A stretch of 64,000 nt of DNA from NCBI RefSeq assembly GCF_900129755.1, contig NZ_FQWT01000003.1, forward strand, positions 372,001-436,000, in the 5' to 3' direction. The notes under the pieces are model-generated. The model was not told the DNA's origin, searched no databases, and worked only from the letters and a program-made list of their open reading frames with translations. The stretch comes from Chryseobacterium oranimense. Lineage in GTDB: Bacteria; Bacteroidota; Bacteroidia; Flavobacteriales; Weeksellaceae. Positions 1-8,554 of the stretch are shown here, one piece after another. Position 1 is the stretch's first letter; each line of letters begins with the position of its first letter. A program made the translations under genes and the position numbers.

Positions 1-692
1 CTGCTGGCATTCAAAAATTCAAGATTCTGAGCTTTGAAGAGGTTTTCAGGGAGTTTTACAATCGCATTCTGCTGCAGTTCCAGGTATTTTAAATTTTTAG
101 GAAAAGAAAGGTTTCCCAGATCATTGATCTGATTTTCAGATAAATTGAGAAACTTTAAATTTTTGATCCTGTACAAGCGGTCAGCAATGATACTGATCTG
201 GTTTCCCTGAAGGTTAATTTCTTCCAGTGCAGGAATTTCCATCAGTGCTTCCGGAAATACATTAAGATTATTGGCATCAAAATGCACTGCCTTTAAATTT
301 TGCAGCTTTGCAATATTTGGATTAATGCTTGTAAGGCCATTCAGGTTCATCGAGAAAGTGCTCAGCTTTTTCAGATTTCCTATTTCATCAGGAATGTATC
401 TGATGCTGTTTTCATTCACATTCAAAATCTCAAGCTCTGTTAGGGTAAAAATCTCCTGATCCATTTTTTCAAGTTTGTTTCCCATGATGTTCAGGAAAAA
501 CAAAGACTGCAGTCTGGAAATCTGCGGGGGAAGATTGAAAAGCCCTTTTTGCCTGAAACTTATACTATAAACCGTCTTTTCACTGTTCAATGCCTCATCA
601 ATACTGGTAAAAGTGGGATATTTTACCGGATCGATCTGTGCCCTGATCTGGCAGAGATATAAAACGGAAATAAATAGGACTATTTTTTTCAT
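1..692 (-). CDS. Leucine-rich-repeat secreted protein, 3' part outside window
   Basis: The frame starts at an ATG on the minus strand (690-692) and stays open to base 1, so the C-terminus is missing. The first 19 residues (MKKIVLFISVLYLCQIRAQ) are a Sec signal peptide. The rest, about 210 residues, consists of regular leucine-rich repeats of about 23 residues, with pieces such as LEILNVNENSIRYIPDEI and LKFLNLSENQI. Such repeats form a curved protein-binding surface; the partner cannot be read from sequence. It follows the PhoX-like gene on the same strand, with a strong hairpin between them whose T-rich side reaches to within a few bases of this ATG. Repeat identity is sure; function is unknown. 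Confidence 0.8.
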   Translation of the reverse strand, partial: MKKIVLFISVLYLCQIRAQIDPVKYPTFTSIDEALNSEKTVYSISFRQKGLFNLPPQISRLQSLFFLNIMGNKLEKMDQEIFTLTELEILNVNENSIRYIPDEIGNLKKLSTFSMNLNGLTSINPNIAKLQNLKAVHFDANNLNVFPEALMEIPALEEINLQGNQISIIADRLYRIKNLKFLNLSENQINDLGNLSFPKNLKYLELQQNAIVKLPENLFKAQNLEFLNAS

Positions 693-700
693 AAAAAGAA

Positions 701-737
701 GTTTCGGTTGCGGCGGCTTCGCCGCCGCAACCGAAAC
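701..737 (-). terminator. 17-bp perfect GC-rich hairpin, probable terminator of the PhoX-like gene
   Basis: Bases 701-717 are the exact reverse complement of 721-737, with a TTC loop. It lies 12 bases past the stop codon of the upstream minus-strand gene. On the minus strand a T-rich stretch follows (TTCTTTTTA), as in an intrinsic terminator. The ATG of the leucine-rich-repeat gene lies just 8 bases beyond the stem. Confidence 0.75.
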
Positions 738-749
738 AGGTATTAATAA

Positions 750-2894
750 TTACTTTTTCAATAATTTCACAGTTTTCTGGAAACCGCCTTCTGCCTCGAC
801 ATTCAGAACAAGGATACGGGATGATTCCAGCTGGTGGGTAAAATCGAGATCCAATGATCTGTTTACTCCACTGAATTTCTTGGTATAAACAATCTTTCCG
901 TCTATGCTGTATGCTGTTACCGAAATATCTTTCAATCCTTTCGGTGAATTGATCTTAACCATTCCTGAAGTAGGATTTGGAGCTACATCAACCGTATTTT
1001 CTGCATGTTGGTTTTCAACAGTTCCCAATGCTCCTGAAGTTCCCAGGTTTTGTTTTAGGGCGATCACAATGGTAGCTGATTTTCCTCTGTAATCAATAGT
1101 GTTTCCTGTAGCATCTACATCTGTAGTAATGGTAGAATCAGGATGCTGGATCGAGAAGAAGCCGAATTTATGGTCAGGAGTAAACGTCAGTCCTGTTGGC
1201 TCTGATCCTGCCGGCATTGAAGCGAAAAGTCTTACTTTAGGATTAGCCTGCGTATGATCCGGGGCAATTACCCAAATATAATTTTTCCCACCGTCCTGAA
1301 GAACCCAAAGGTTTCCAAGTTCATCAAAGGTAAGGTTGTCGTTTCCATCTCCCCATGCTTCAGTCTTCATCCCTTGTGGGGTATTGAATGAGTACGTTGT
1401 AGCAGCACCTCCTGCAAAAGTTTCAACCTGAGAAGCAGTTGCTCCGTTATCCTGAAGACGGTAAATTTTATCCAGTCCTTTTGCAGTAAAATAAATCTTC
1501 CCATCCAGCGGGCTGATATCCACATCTTCTACTCCGTTAAATCTTGTTCCTCCAAGCGACTGAGCAAGAGCTGTGGTGTTATTCTGATCTGCTTTTAATT
1601 TATTCGGAACCTGGATCCATGTTGCGGTAGTTCCCACAGGATCTCCGGTAACGCTTAATCCCTGGTCCAGCTTTAATACATACAGATTTCCTGAAGAGAG
1701 GTCATTCGGGGTATCCATTACATATTTGTACACCATATGAGTTCCTCCGTCTTCTCCGTAATAGGCTGTAGTTCCGGCACTGTTTACCACTACGTTTTCG
1801 TGGTTCATAATACCCATCTGCCAAAGTTTCCCTTTGGATCCGTCTGCATTTTTAGAGATAACCTGTGCTGTAGCAGGGTCTATTTCCACTAACCATCCGT
1901 AATCTTTATAGCCGTCATTGTTCACATCATTGGAAGTAACGGATTCTTCAGCTGTAACTACTGTTCCCCAAGGGGTAATTCCGCCTGAACAGTTTCTGAT
2001 CGTCTGAACCAGGCTAGGGTCTGAAAAGCTTACGGCTCTTGATCTTGTCAGCTGCCAAAGTTTTGTAGAAGCATTGTAATTCACCTCAGCCATTGTAACG
2101 CCTCCCGGATTGGTTTCATGGTTTACGGAAAGGTATCCGTTTGTGCTGCTTCCTGCTTTGGCAACATAGGCTGTGAAATCATTCTGGCCGCCTACCATTC
2201 CGCCTCCTTCAGTATAATTATCACCTTCTTTTAAGATAAGCTGGTATTTATGCTCTGCCGGAATGATCAGTTTATTGGTTTGTGCAGTAGGAACAATTGA
2301 AGTAAAACAGCTGATATGTGTTCCTGTACATCCTGCTACGGTTGGTATTGTCTTTAAATAAGCATCTATTCTAAGGTCCGAACTCGCCCCGCTTCTGTTA
2401 TGAAGCTCTACGGAAATCCTGTTAGTTCCATTTACAAAACCGGATTTCGGAATAGAGAAAATATTATACACGTTTTCTGCCGCACCATCAATCGTAGTGC
2501 TTGACGGTGTATTGAAAGCAATAGTACCTGAAGGCATATTATCTCTCGCAACTTCTACCCCGTTAAGGTAAACTACAATTCCGTCATCTCTCATCACTCC
2601 CAGTTCCATATTATCGGTAAGAGTTGATAAATCTACCGTAAAGTCTTTAGCAAAATAAGCTGTTGTAAGACCTGAGCTGATTGTAGTTGTTACAGGATCG
2701 CCATATCCCAGAGGCCCGTTTCCGGCTGCCCATGATGAAATGTCAAATGTTTGCCCTTTCCAGGAATCTGCCAATGCCTGGTTATTGTCTTTATAGCTCC
2801 ATGACGAATTTTTATTGAATATAAAAGTCTGCGCCTGTGCACTAAAACCGGCAACCATTGCCAATGCCGCAATTGTAAGTAATTTTTTCTTCAT
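750..2894 (-). CDS. PhoX-like (DUF839) secreted protein with T9SS sorting domain
   Basis: Residues 1-21 are a signal peptide ending in SAQA. Residues 22-182 form a beta-rich N-terminal domain (for example MRDDGIVVYLNGVEVARDN) of the kind often joined to secreted phosphatases. From about 200 to 625 the chain matches the PhoX/DUF839 family, with NHETNPG (about 258-264) and TPWGTVVTAEE (about 307-317); in PhoX such motifs hold the Ca/Fe cofactor of a phosphomonoesterase. The last 75 residues (from VAPNPTSGMVKI) are a type A T9SS sorting domain, so the protein is exported to the surface or medium. Phosphatase activity is inferred from the family. A TAGCTTTG box lies 25 bases upstream. Confidence 0.8.
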   Translation of the reverse strand: MKKKLLTIAALAMVAGFSAQAQTFIFNKNSSWSYKDNNQALADSWKGQTFDISSWAAGNGPLGYGDPVTTTISSGLTTAYFAKDFTVDLSTLTDNMELGVMRDDGIVVYLNGVEVARDNMPSGTIAFNTPSSTTIDGAAENVYNIFSIPKSGFVNGTNRISVELHNRSGASSDLRIDAYLKTIPTVAGCTGTHISCFTSIVPTAQTNKLIIPAEHKYQLILKEGDNYTEGGGMVGGQNDFTAYVAKAGSSTNGYLSVNHETNPGGVTMAEVNYNASTKLWQLTRSRAVSFSDPSLVQTIRNCSGGITPWGTVVTAEESVTSNDVNNDGYKDYGWLVEIDPATAQVISKNADGSKGKLWQMGIMNHENVVVNSAGTTAYYGEDGGTHMVYKYVMDTPNDLSSGNLYVLKLDQGLSVTGDPVGTTATWIQVPNKLKADQNNTTALAQSLGGTRFNGVEDVDISPLDGKIYFTAKGLDKIYRLQDNGATASQVETFAGGAATTYSFNTPQGMKTEAWGDGNDNLTFDELGNLWVLQDGGKNYIWVIAPDHTQANPKVRLFASMPAGSEPTGLTFTPDHKFGFFSIQHPDSTITTDVDATGNTIDYRGKSATIVIALKQNLGTSGALGTVENQHAENTVDVAPNPTSGMVKINSPKGLKDISVTAYSIDGKIVYTKKFSGVNRSLDLDFTHQLESSRILVLNVEAEGGFQKTVKLLKK

Positions 2895-2918
2895 TTTCTA
2901 TTGATTTATTAGACATTG

Positions 2919-2926
2919 CAAAGCTA
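2919..2926 (-). promoter_or_regulatory. Putative -7 box for the PhoX-like gene
   Basis: The minus strand reads TAGCTTTG, matching the Bacteroidota -7 consensus TAnnTTTG, 25 bases before the ATG. No clear TTG at -33 was found. Confidence 0.45.
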
Positions 2927-3032
2927 TTTTTTTGGCACGGCACCTCTGTTAATAGGACTTTAAATATAAAGTGGAGAATATTAATTAATTCATAACCCAA
3001 TGTTAAGGGAATTAAATAATTGTTAAATGATA

Positions 3033-3244
3033 TGGGTTTCGAGGTTCGGGTTTCAGGATGCGGGTTTGGTGAATGAACGAAAGAAAGTTATTACCTGGGA
3101 TTGGTTAATAATAGTATTAAGTATAATTCTGAGCTTGATTTTTACAACTCTTAAACCAAAATAATTTTCACCCCAAACTTTAAACTCAAAACTTTAAACT
3201 CGAAACTAATCGTAACCCGTATCCCGCATACCGTAACCCGAAAC
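3033..3244. repeat. Degenerate GGGTTTCGGG-type repeats in inverted arrangement, intergenic 2895-3248
   Basis: This 350-base gap holds no credible gene. Bases 3033-3069 contain several units like GGGTTTCGAGGTTCGGGTTT. Bases 3211-3244 carry the complementary type (CGTAACCCGTATCCCG), so the two clusters face each other about 140 bases apart. Between them AAACTTTAAACTC occurs twice in tandem (3175-3201). The units are imperfect, as in the short intergenic repeats of flavobacterial genomes. No function is visible. Confidence 0.5.
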
Positions 3245-3248
3245 ACAA

Positions 3249-5078
3249 TTATCTCGCCCGGCTGATGTCCGTCAAAGAATTCAGGAAAGCAATAATCTGT
3301 CTTATCTCGGTTTTTGTAAGGTGCAACTTATCCGGCGGCAATGTCTGGTTTTTCATCTTTAAGCCCAGTCCTTCTCCTCCACCTTCGTTATAGAAATCTA
3401 TTACTTCTTCAAGGGTATTGAATGCTCCATTATGGAAATAAGGTCGGGTAAGTGCAATATTTCTCACCGTAACTGTTTTGAAAGAATAATCATAGATCCA
3501 CGATTTTTCTTTTTTCACAGGACTGTTTCCACGTCCCAGGTCAGAATCCAGCTCAATAGGAAACTGATTCACAGGTTTTGCTGTAATTCCTAAAACTTCA
3601 GACTCATTCTCATTAAAAAACGGTGGTACCAGCCCTGAAAAATGTGGGGCAAAATGGCAGGTGGCACAATTGGCTTTCCCCATGAAAAGATTGTATCCTT
3701 TTTTGGCATCTTCAGAAATGTCTTTTTCATTTCTCATAAAACGGTCAAAATCACTGTCGAAAGAATAGAGAGAAGCTACATATGAGCTTAAGGCCCTGGA
3801 GAAGTTCTCCTTATTTATTTTACCGTCTTTAAAAGCAGTACGGAAAGCTTTTTTATATTCAGGTTTTGTTTTTAATTTTTTGATGATGTCTTCATAGCTG
3901 GTATTAAATTCATCATCATTGTAGATCACGTGTTCCGCCTGCTGTTCCAGATAAAATGCACGCAGATCATAAAAAAATCTTTTCGCAAAAACAGCATTAT
4001 ATAAAGACGGAGAATTTCTAAGGACGGTTTTCCCTTCCACATTACTCTGGGATTTTATTTTAAGGTCAGTAAAAGCATTTTCCCCAAGATGACACGCAGC
4101 ACAGCTCATTTTACCGTTCTGGCTTAAATTCTGATCATGAAAAATAGATTTTCCAAGGCTTCTGAGATTCGCATTGTCTTCCGAAGATTTCAGTAAGGTG
4201 TAGAAATACGGATCCAGAAAATCACTGCTGAAAAGATTTTTACTCTTTACATTCCAGCCGGAAAACTCCTTGAGATCATCCTCTCTTCCATCCCATTTTC
4301 CAAATTCTTCATAGAGAGGCTGAATATATGTTTTATAAAACTCAATCCTGTCAAAAGCTTCAAAATCTTTATGGTCTGAAAGATACTTGATTCCTTCAGA
4401 AAGGATTTGATTGGCTTTCTGAACGTTATAATTTTTAAAATAAGCATCATCGTTGATGTATTGTTTAATCCCGGTAAATGCATGGGCCGCTTCTTCGGAA
4501 ATATTTAGTGAACCTGGTGTATCAAAGCCTGTAACTCCGAGGGTATAGATTCTTATCAGTTCTATCCTTAAAGGCAGTGTTTTGTTGTTTCCTCTGCTTA
4601 GTCCATTCTTCACAGCACTCAGGTAAAAGCCTGAATAGGAATTGTACAGAAAATCTGTAATGGTTTTAATTTTTTCTTTCTCTTCCACAGCTTCATCGGA
4701 AAATATCAGTTCGTCCAATACCTGAAGCCCTTCCGGAGGTAAAGTATATGCAGAAGTGCCCGCAGCCTCTATGTGAAACAGCGGAGCGGCATTAAGATGT
4801 GTTTTGGTGAATTCAGGATAATGATAGGCAATATAAAACTCAATTTCCTTAAATGAATTTCTGGTATTGCTTAAAGAATTCCGGAGCTCTTCAATAGAAA
4901 TCCGGTCTTCTGAGAATTTATAAACATTGGACTTCAGCTGTTCAAGCTTATTTTTAAAATCTGACAAACCCCTATTAACAAAGCTATTTTCGTTTTCTTT
5001 TCCCTTATCAACCGGGTTAAAAGACATGACAGCCAAACCTATCAAAATAACTACAGCGAGCAGCGGATATAATCTCAT
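3249..5078 (-). CDS. Di-heme cytochrome c peroxidase family protein with helical N-terminal domain
   Basis: The C-terminal half has two CXXCH heme c sites, CAACH (326-330) and CATCH (471-475), and the family block TRPYFHNGAF near residue 545, defining a bacterial di-heme peroxidase/MauG-like protein that reduces H2O2 in the periplasm. Residues 1-20 are an N-terminal hydrophobic anchor or signal. Residues 30-290 are helical, without cysteines, and resemble the imelysin-like domain fused to such peroxidases in Bacteroidota; this resemblance is tentative. At 609 residues it is nearly twice a plain CcpA peroxidase because of that extra domain. The leader is very short: the -7 box sits 13 bases before the ATG. 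Confidence 0.85.
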   Translation of the reverse strand: MRLYPLLAVVILIGLAVMSFNPVDKGKENENSFVNRGLSDFKNKLEQLKSNVYKFSEDRISIEELRNSLSNTRNSFKEIEFYIAYHYPEFTKTHLNAAPLFHIEAAGTSAYTLPPEGLQVLDELIFSDEAVEEKEKIKTITDFLYNSYSGFYLSAVKNGLSRGNNKTLPLRIELIRIYTLGVTGFDTPGSLNISEEAAHAFTGIKQYINDDAYFKNYNVQKANQILSEGIKYLSDHKDFEAFDRIEFYKTYIQPLYEEFGKWDGREDDLKEFSGWNVKSKNLFSSDFLDPYFYTLLKSSEDNANLRSLGKSIFHDQNLSQNGKMSCAACHLGENAFTDLKIKSQSNVEGKTVLRNSPSLYNAVFAKRFFYDLRAFYLEQQAEHVIYNDDEFNTSYEDIIKKLKTKPEYKKAFRTAFKDGKINKENFSRALSSYVASLYSFDSDFDRFMRNEKDISEDAKKGYNLFMGKANCATCHFAPHFSGLVPPFFNENESEVLGITAKPVNQFPIELDSDLGRGNSPVKKEKSWIYDYSFKTVTVRNIALTRPYFHNGAFNTLEEVIDFYNEGGGEGLGLKMKNQTLPPDKLHLTKTEIRQIIAFLNSLTDISRAR

Positions 5079-5091
5079 GAATTTTTAGCGG

Positions 5092-5099
5092 CAAAAGTA
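5092..5099 (-). promoter_or_regulatory. Putative -7 box for the cytochrome c peroxidase gene
   Basis: TACTTTTG on the minus strand matches TAnnTTTG and lies 13 bases before the ATG at 5078, which implies a nearly leaderless mRNA. Confidence 0.45.
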
Positions 5100-5303
5100 C
5101 CGTTCCGATGTTATCTTAAGTTTAAGCACAGATTAAAAAATGTTTATATTTCAGGTAAAATAATTTTTATTAATTTTAAACCCCGAAATCAAATTCATTA
5201 TACTTAGAAAACGGCTGAATTCTAAAAGCCTGTTAAAAAATGATGAGGTAAGATATTGGGAGAGGATTTTTAACATTATTTCACTAAAAAACAAAATAGG
5301 ATC

Positions 5304-5759
5304 ATGAAAGCAAAAGTTTTATTCACATTTGCGGCGGGTTTTCTTTCAGTTTGTGCATTTTCACAGAAAAAGAAAGAAATGGCCGTTTATGCCGAGAAAA
5401 AAGGTAACGATTATTACCTGATACGCCTGGAAGAAAATAAAGAGATTCCCAATGTATATGTTTATTCAAACGGGGTGACAAAACCTTATAAAAATTATAC
5501 AGACCTTAAAGATGTTGTAATGGACTTTCCGGGAATGATGGATTCCAATAATTCAACCAAGGAAGAAATGGTTTCCGTATTAAAAAAAGGTGACAAATTT
5601 TACGAAATAACCACCCAAAGAAAAGACCCGAAAAACTTTGAAAAGACCATTGTTACAGTTTACGAAATTTTCCAGGGACAGAAAAGGATTGTAGAAGAAT
5701 ATGATACGATTTATGACCTTGCCGGATCTCCTTACAAAGATGCTATTTTCATTAATTAA
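5304..5759 (+). CDS. Small secreted protein of unknown function
   Basis: It is 151 residues long and starts with a clear signal peptide (MKAKVLFTFAAGFLSVCAFS). The mature part is charged and without cysteine, with aromatic-rich beta-like pieces (NDYYLIRLEE, VTVYEIFQGQKRIVEEYDT). No known family is recognised. It is the first gene of a probable operon: the nucleoside phosphorylase starts 19 bases downstream and a second unknown gene follows 9 bases after that. Periplasmic location is inferred from the signal peptide. Confidence 0.75.
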   Translation: MKAKVLFTFAAGFLSVCAFSQKKKEMAVYAEKKGNDYYLIRLEENKEIPNVYVYSNGVTKPYKNYTDLKDVVMDFPGMMDSNNSTKEEMVSVLKKGDKFYEITTQRKDPKNFEKTIVTVYEIFQGQKRIVEEYDTIYDLAGSPYKDAIFIN

Positions 5760-5778
5760 AAAACAAAAAATATAAATT

Positions 5779-6633
5779 ATGCTGAATAAACTTGCTGCCT
5801 CAGAGCTGGTGCTGAATGACGACGGAAGTGTATACCACCTAAACCTTTTACCCGAAGATATTGCGGATAAGATCATCCTTGTGGGAGATCCGGACCGAGT
5901 GGCAAAAGTTTCAAAATATTTTGACAAAGTAGAGATCAAAAAAAATAAAAGAGAGTTCTACACCCACACCGGAACACTTCGCGGAGAAAGAATTACCGTA
6001 ATGTCCACAGGTATCGGAACAGAGAATATCGATATTGTGATGAACGAACTTGATGCCCTGGTGAATATTGATCTTAAAAACAAAGAATTCAAAACCGAGC
6101 ACAAAGCCCTTGAGCTTTTCCGTATGGGTACCTGCGGAAGCGTAAATCCTGATGTACAGGTAGATAATATGCTGGTAACCCAGAATGTGGTTGGTCTCGA
6201 CGGACTGATGCATTTTTATCAGGATTACAGTTTTGAGAATGAATTTTCCAAAAGCTTTATAGAGAAATTCCCTTATGAAAAGATCAAACCGATGCTTTAT
6301 TTCTCAGACTGGGCAGAAGAAATGGGAGAATATTATAAAGATGCCAAATACCATGGAAATACGGCTACTTTCCCGGGATTTTATGCTCCTCAGGGAAGAC
6401 AGCTTCGTTTAAAAGCAGTAGATGATAAATTCCTTGAAACATTGAATGACCTTGGAATTACAAATTTTGAAATGGAAACCTCAGCCATTTATGCGCTTTC
6501 AAAATTATTAGGCCATAAAGCCATTACCGTAAACAACGTTATTGCCAACAGAAGACGCGGAGAATTTTCTGCAGACCATCATGCTTCCGAGAAAAACCTC
6601 ATCGATTGGGTACTGGAAAGAATCATTAAATAA
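5779..6633 (+). CDS. Nucleoside phosphorylase (uridine phosphorylase-like)
   Basis: It belongs to the PNP/UDP phosphorylase superfamily, which splits nucleosides with phosphate into free base and (deoxy)ribose-1-phosphate for salvage. Visible hallmarks are the phosphate-binding start of the fold (VGDPDRVAKVSKYF, about 35-48), STGIGTENIDIVMNEL (about 75-90), RMGTCGSVN (about 116-124) and the nucleoside-ribose motif NFEMETSAIY near residue 235. The 284-residue length is slightly above that of bacterial uridine phosphorylases. The substrate is not certain; the overall pattern is closer to uridine than to purine enzymes. It lies in a three-gene operon between two unknown genes. Confidence 0.85.
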   Translation: MLNKLAASELVLNDDGSVYHLNLLPEDIADKIILVGDPDRVAKVSKYFDKVEIKKNKREFYTHTGTLRGERITVMSTGIGTENIDIVMNELDALVNIDLKNKEFKTEHKALELFRMGTCGSVNPDVQVDNMLVTQNVVGLDGLMHFYQDYSFENEFSKSFIEKFPYEKIKPMLYFSDWAEEMGEYYKDAKYHGNTATFPGFYAPQGRQLRLKAVDDKFLETLNDLGITNFEMETSAIYALSKLLGHKAITVNNVIANRRRGEFSADHHASEKNLIDWVLERIIK

Positions 6634-6642
6634 TTAAAGATA

Positions 6643-7161
6643 ATGGGGCAGGATATCACATGTCTGATCACTAACGAAAACATTGAATTAGATAAAAGTA
6701 TTGTCCATTTCAGTATTAAGCAATTAACTTTTATTCCTTTTAATACTTCATGTGACCTTGGTATAGAAGAAGCCAAAAATTTTGACCTTCTGAGTGATTA
6801 TATCCTTCATCTGGAGTCCAAGGACAGCTTTGATCACTATCTCTATAATCGGGATAATGATCATTGTGATATGGATATTTTCAAGATAGTAAAAGACTAC
6901 CGCATTGAAAGTTTCATTATAGAACACTCTTATGATTGGGCAGATATGCTCGTGGAATATTATTTCATGCAGGTTCAGGATGGCAGAATCCTCAAGAATT
7001 CTTTGGTATATGATGATAGTGAGCGTTCAAAAAGTAATAAAGCCAACATTCAGGAGGCTAAAAAAAATTTAGGACTTCATTTCAATTGGTTGGACAGAAC
7101 TGATCTATTTTACTCCTATTATCACGCTGACAGAGCTTATACTTTACAGCATGCAAAATAG
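6643..7161 (+). CDS. Conserved-looking cytoplasmic protein of unknown function
   Basis: The 172-residue protein has no signal peptide or membrane segment and is rich in Asp, Tyr and His (for example HYLYNRDNDHCDMDIF). It contains only three cysteines, C7, C37 and the one in DHCDMD. No family was recognised. It starts 9 bases after the phosphorylase stop and is followed by a strong terminator, so it is the last gene of the 5304-7161 operon. Coding quality is good: codon use is like its neighbours and the frame is intact. Confidence 0.65.
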   Translation: MGQDITCLITNENIELDKSIVHFSIKQLTFIPFNTSCDLGIEEAKNFDLLSDYILHLESKDSFDHYLYNRDNDHCDMDIFKIVKDYRIESFIIEHSYDWADMLVEYYFMQVQDGRILKNSLVYDDSERSKSNKANIQEAKKNLGLHFNWLDRTDLFYSYYHADRAYTLQHAK

Positions 7162-7202
7162 ATAATCATGTGCCTTATTCTATTTATTTAAAATACAAAC
7201 AT

Positions 7203-7250
7203 CTGCTTAATTTGTGATAGATAAAAATATCCAGCAAATTAAGCAGTTTT
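7203..7250 (+). terminator. Intrinsic terminator after the phosphorylase operon
   Basis: CTGCTTAATTT (7203-7213) pairs exactly with AAATTAAGCAG (7236-7246), followed by TTTTTATG. It lies between convergent genes and could serve both. Confidence 0.75.
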
Positions 7251-7266
7251 TATGTTAAAATAAATT

Positions 7267-8025
7267 CTAATGGAACTTACAAGGATCCGGATATTTGAAA
7301 ACAAAATCCAGTTCTGACATTAATTTCGAAGGCAGAATGATTTTCCCATCAGCCATAGCCTCCTCTGGAAAAGGTAAATTTTTCTGCGTATTGATTACCT
7401 GTGCTTTTGAAGGATGTTGAGGAGACGCTACATTGTAAAGCTTTCCTTCTAAACCTCTTTCAATCATTCTTTCAATCACTCTGCAAATATCTTCATAATG
7501 AATATGGTTCACCGGAGCATCAAGGTTGGACACATTATAGTTTTTAAGAAGCCTGTTATCCCCCATTAATCCGGCCAGCCTGAGGATATTGGCCTGCGGA
7601 TATTTATTTCTGACCATCCTCTCCCCCGGAACCTTATCCGGAGAAAGGCTTTCTTCTGCATATTCTCCCGGCATATCCGGATATACTCCTGTAGAGCTCA
7701 TCACAAACATTTGTCCTTTGAAATCACCTATAAATGAGAAGAAGTGCTGTATCCTATTATACAGTGAACTTGCACAGCAGCTTTTTCCGGAAAGAGGAAT
7801 GGTAATAATCAGAATATCCACATCCTTAATCTCACTCCATTCTTCTATTTTCTTTTCAAGCTGAAAATCAGGAAAGGCGGCCAAAGAAGCATTAAATCCT
7901 TTTGCTGACAGGCTTTCCACTTTATCTTTTGTTGTTGCTGTAGTATATATTTGATATTTACCGGACATGGAATCTGCAATTTTTGATCCCAGCCAGCCAC
8001 ATCCGATAATTCCTGTTTTCTTCAT
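7267..8025 (-). CDS. NAD(P)-binding Rossmann-fold protein (YeeZ/epimerase-like)
   Basis: The N-terminus shows the dinucleotide-binding turn IIGCGWLGSKIA (residues 6-17), then a short-chain-dehydrogenase/epimerase type fold with MSSTGVYPDMPGEYAEE (about 104-120) and LRLAGLMGDNRLLKNY (about 148-163). This pattern is that of the E. coli YeeZ group of NAD-dependent epimerase-like proteins, whose substrate is unknown. At 252 residues it has the usual length. The tyrosine of the STGVYP block occupies the place of the catalytic Tyr of extended SDRs, but the usual YxxxK lysine is not evident. It stands alone between a convergent operon and the T6SS island. Confidence 0.7.
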   Translation of the reverse strand: MKKTGIIGCGWLGSKIADSMSGKYQIYTTATTKDKVESLSAKGFNASLAAFPDFQLEKKIEEWSEIKDVDILIITIPLSGKSCCASSLYNRIQHFFSFIGDFKGQMFVMSSTGVYPDMPGEYAEESLSPDKVPGERMVRNKYPQANILRLAGLMGDNRLLKNYNVSNLDAPVNHIHYEDICRVIERMIERGLEGKLYNVASPQHPSKAQVINTQKNLPFPEEAMADGKIILPSKLMSELDFVFKYPDPCKFH

Positions 8026-8554
8026 AAGTTTCCTGCTATCTGTATATGTATTTTAGTCTTTTATTATCCTTTTGCTAAAGGAAAATAAAAGAAATTTCAC
8101 CTGTAAAATTAACCATTTATCCATACAATCTTCTCAGATAAATTATTTTTTGATGACAATAATGAGAGTTTTCCAGATAAGAAAGAAATACCCTAACAAC
8201 TGTTAGTAGTAAAACTACGACAAAAACTAAAATTGACTGCTACTTTTTTTCTTACTTGCCTCATTGCTGCTTATATTTGTTTCACATGGACGTGATTTTA
8301 ATAATTGAATTACACAACTGTAATTCAGAACATTAAATTCATGTAAATAAAATATTATTGTATTTTAAAGCTTAAAAATATATCGGGATGCACCCGCATA
8401 TCAAGTGAAAACAGAACGACAATTTCCTCACAAAAGATACTATTCTGTTGACATGACCAGACAGTATTTTATCTGATGTGAGTGATAAGAAAGACCTTAA
8501 GTAGCTCTGTAAACCAGACTGCTGTTTAAAATTCGAACCCAGAAAAAATATGTT
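8026..8554. other. Intergenic 530 bases upstream of vgrG, with one putative promoter
   Basis: No convincing gene is seen here. TATATTTG at 8272-8279 on the plus strand fits the TAnnTTTG -7 box and could drive the T6SS island with a leader of about 270 bases. A TTG at 8256-8258 is too close to act as its -33 element. The leader is A+T-rich and shows no clear riboswitch fold. Confidence 0.4.

Noticed and set aside
613..888. 91-codon plus-strand frame across the PhoX/LRR gap
   Set aside because: It runs through the 17-bp hairpin and is antisense to two genes with clear protein features.
8280..8554. Riboswitch in the long leader before vgrG
   Set aside because: No conserved riboswitch core or strong hairpins are visible; length alone is not evidence.
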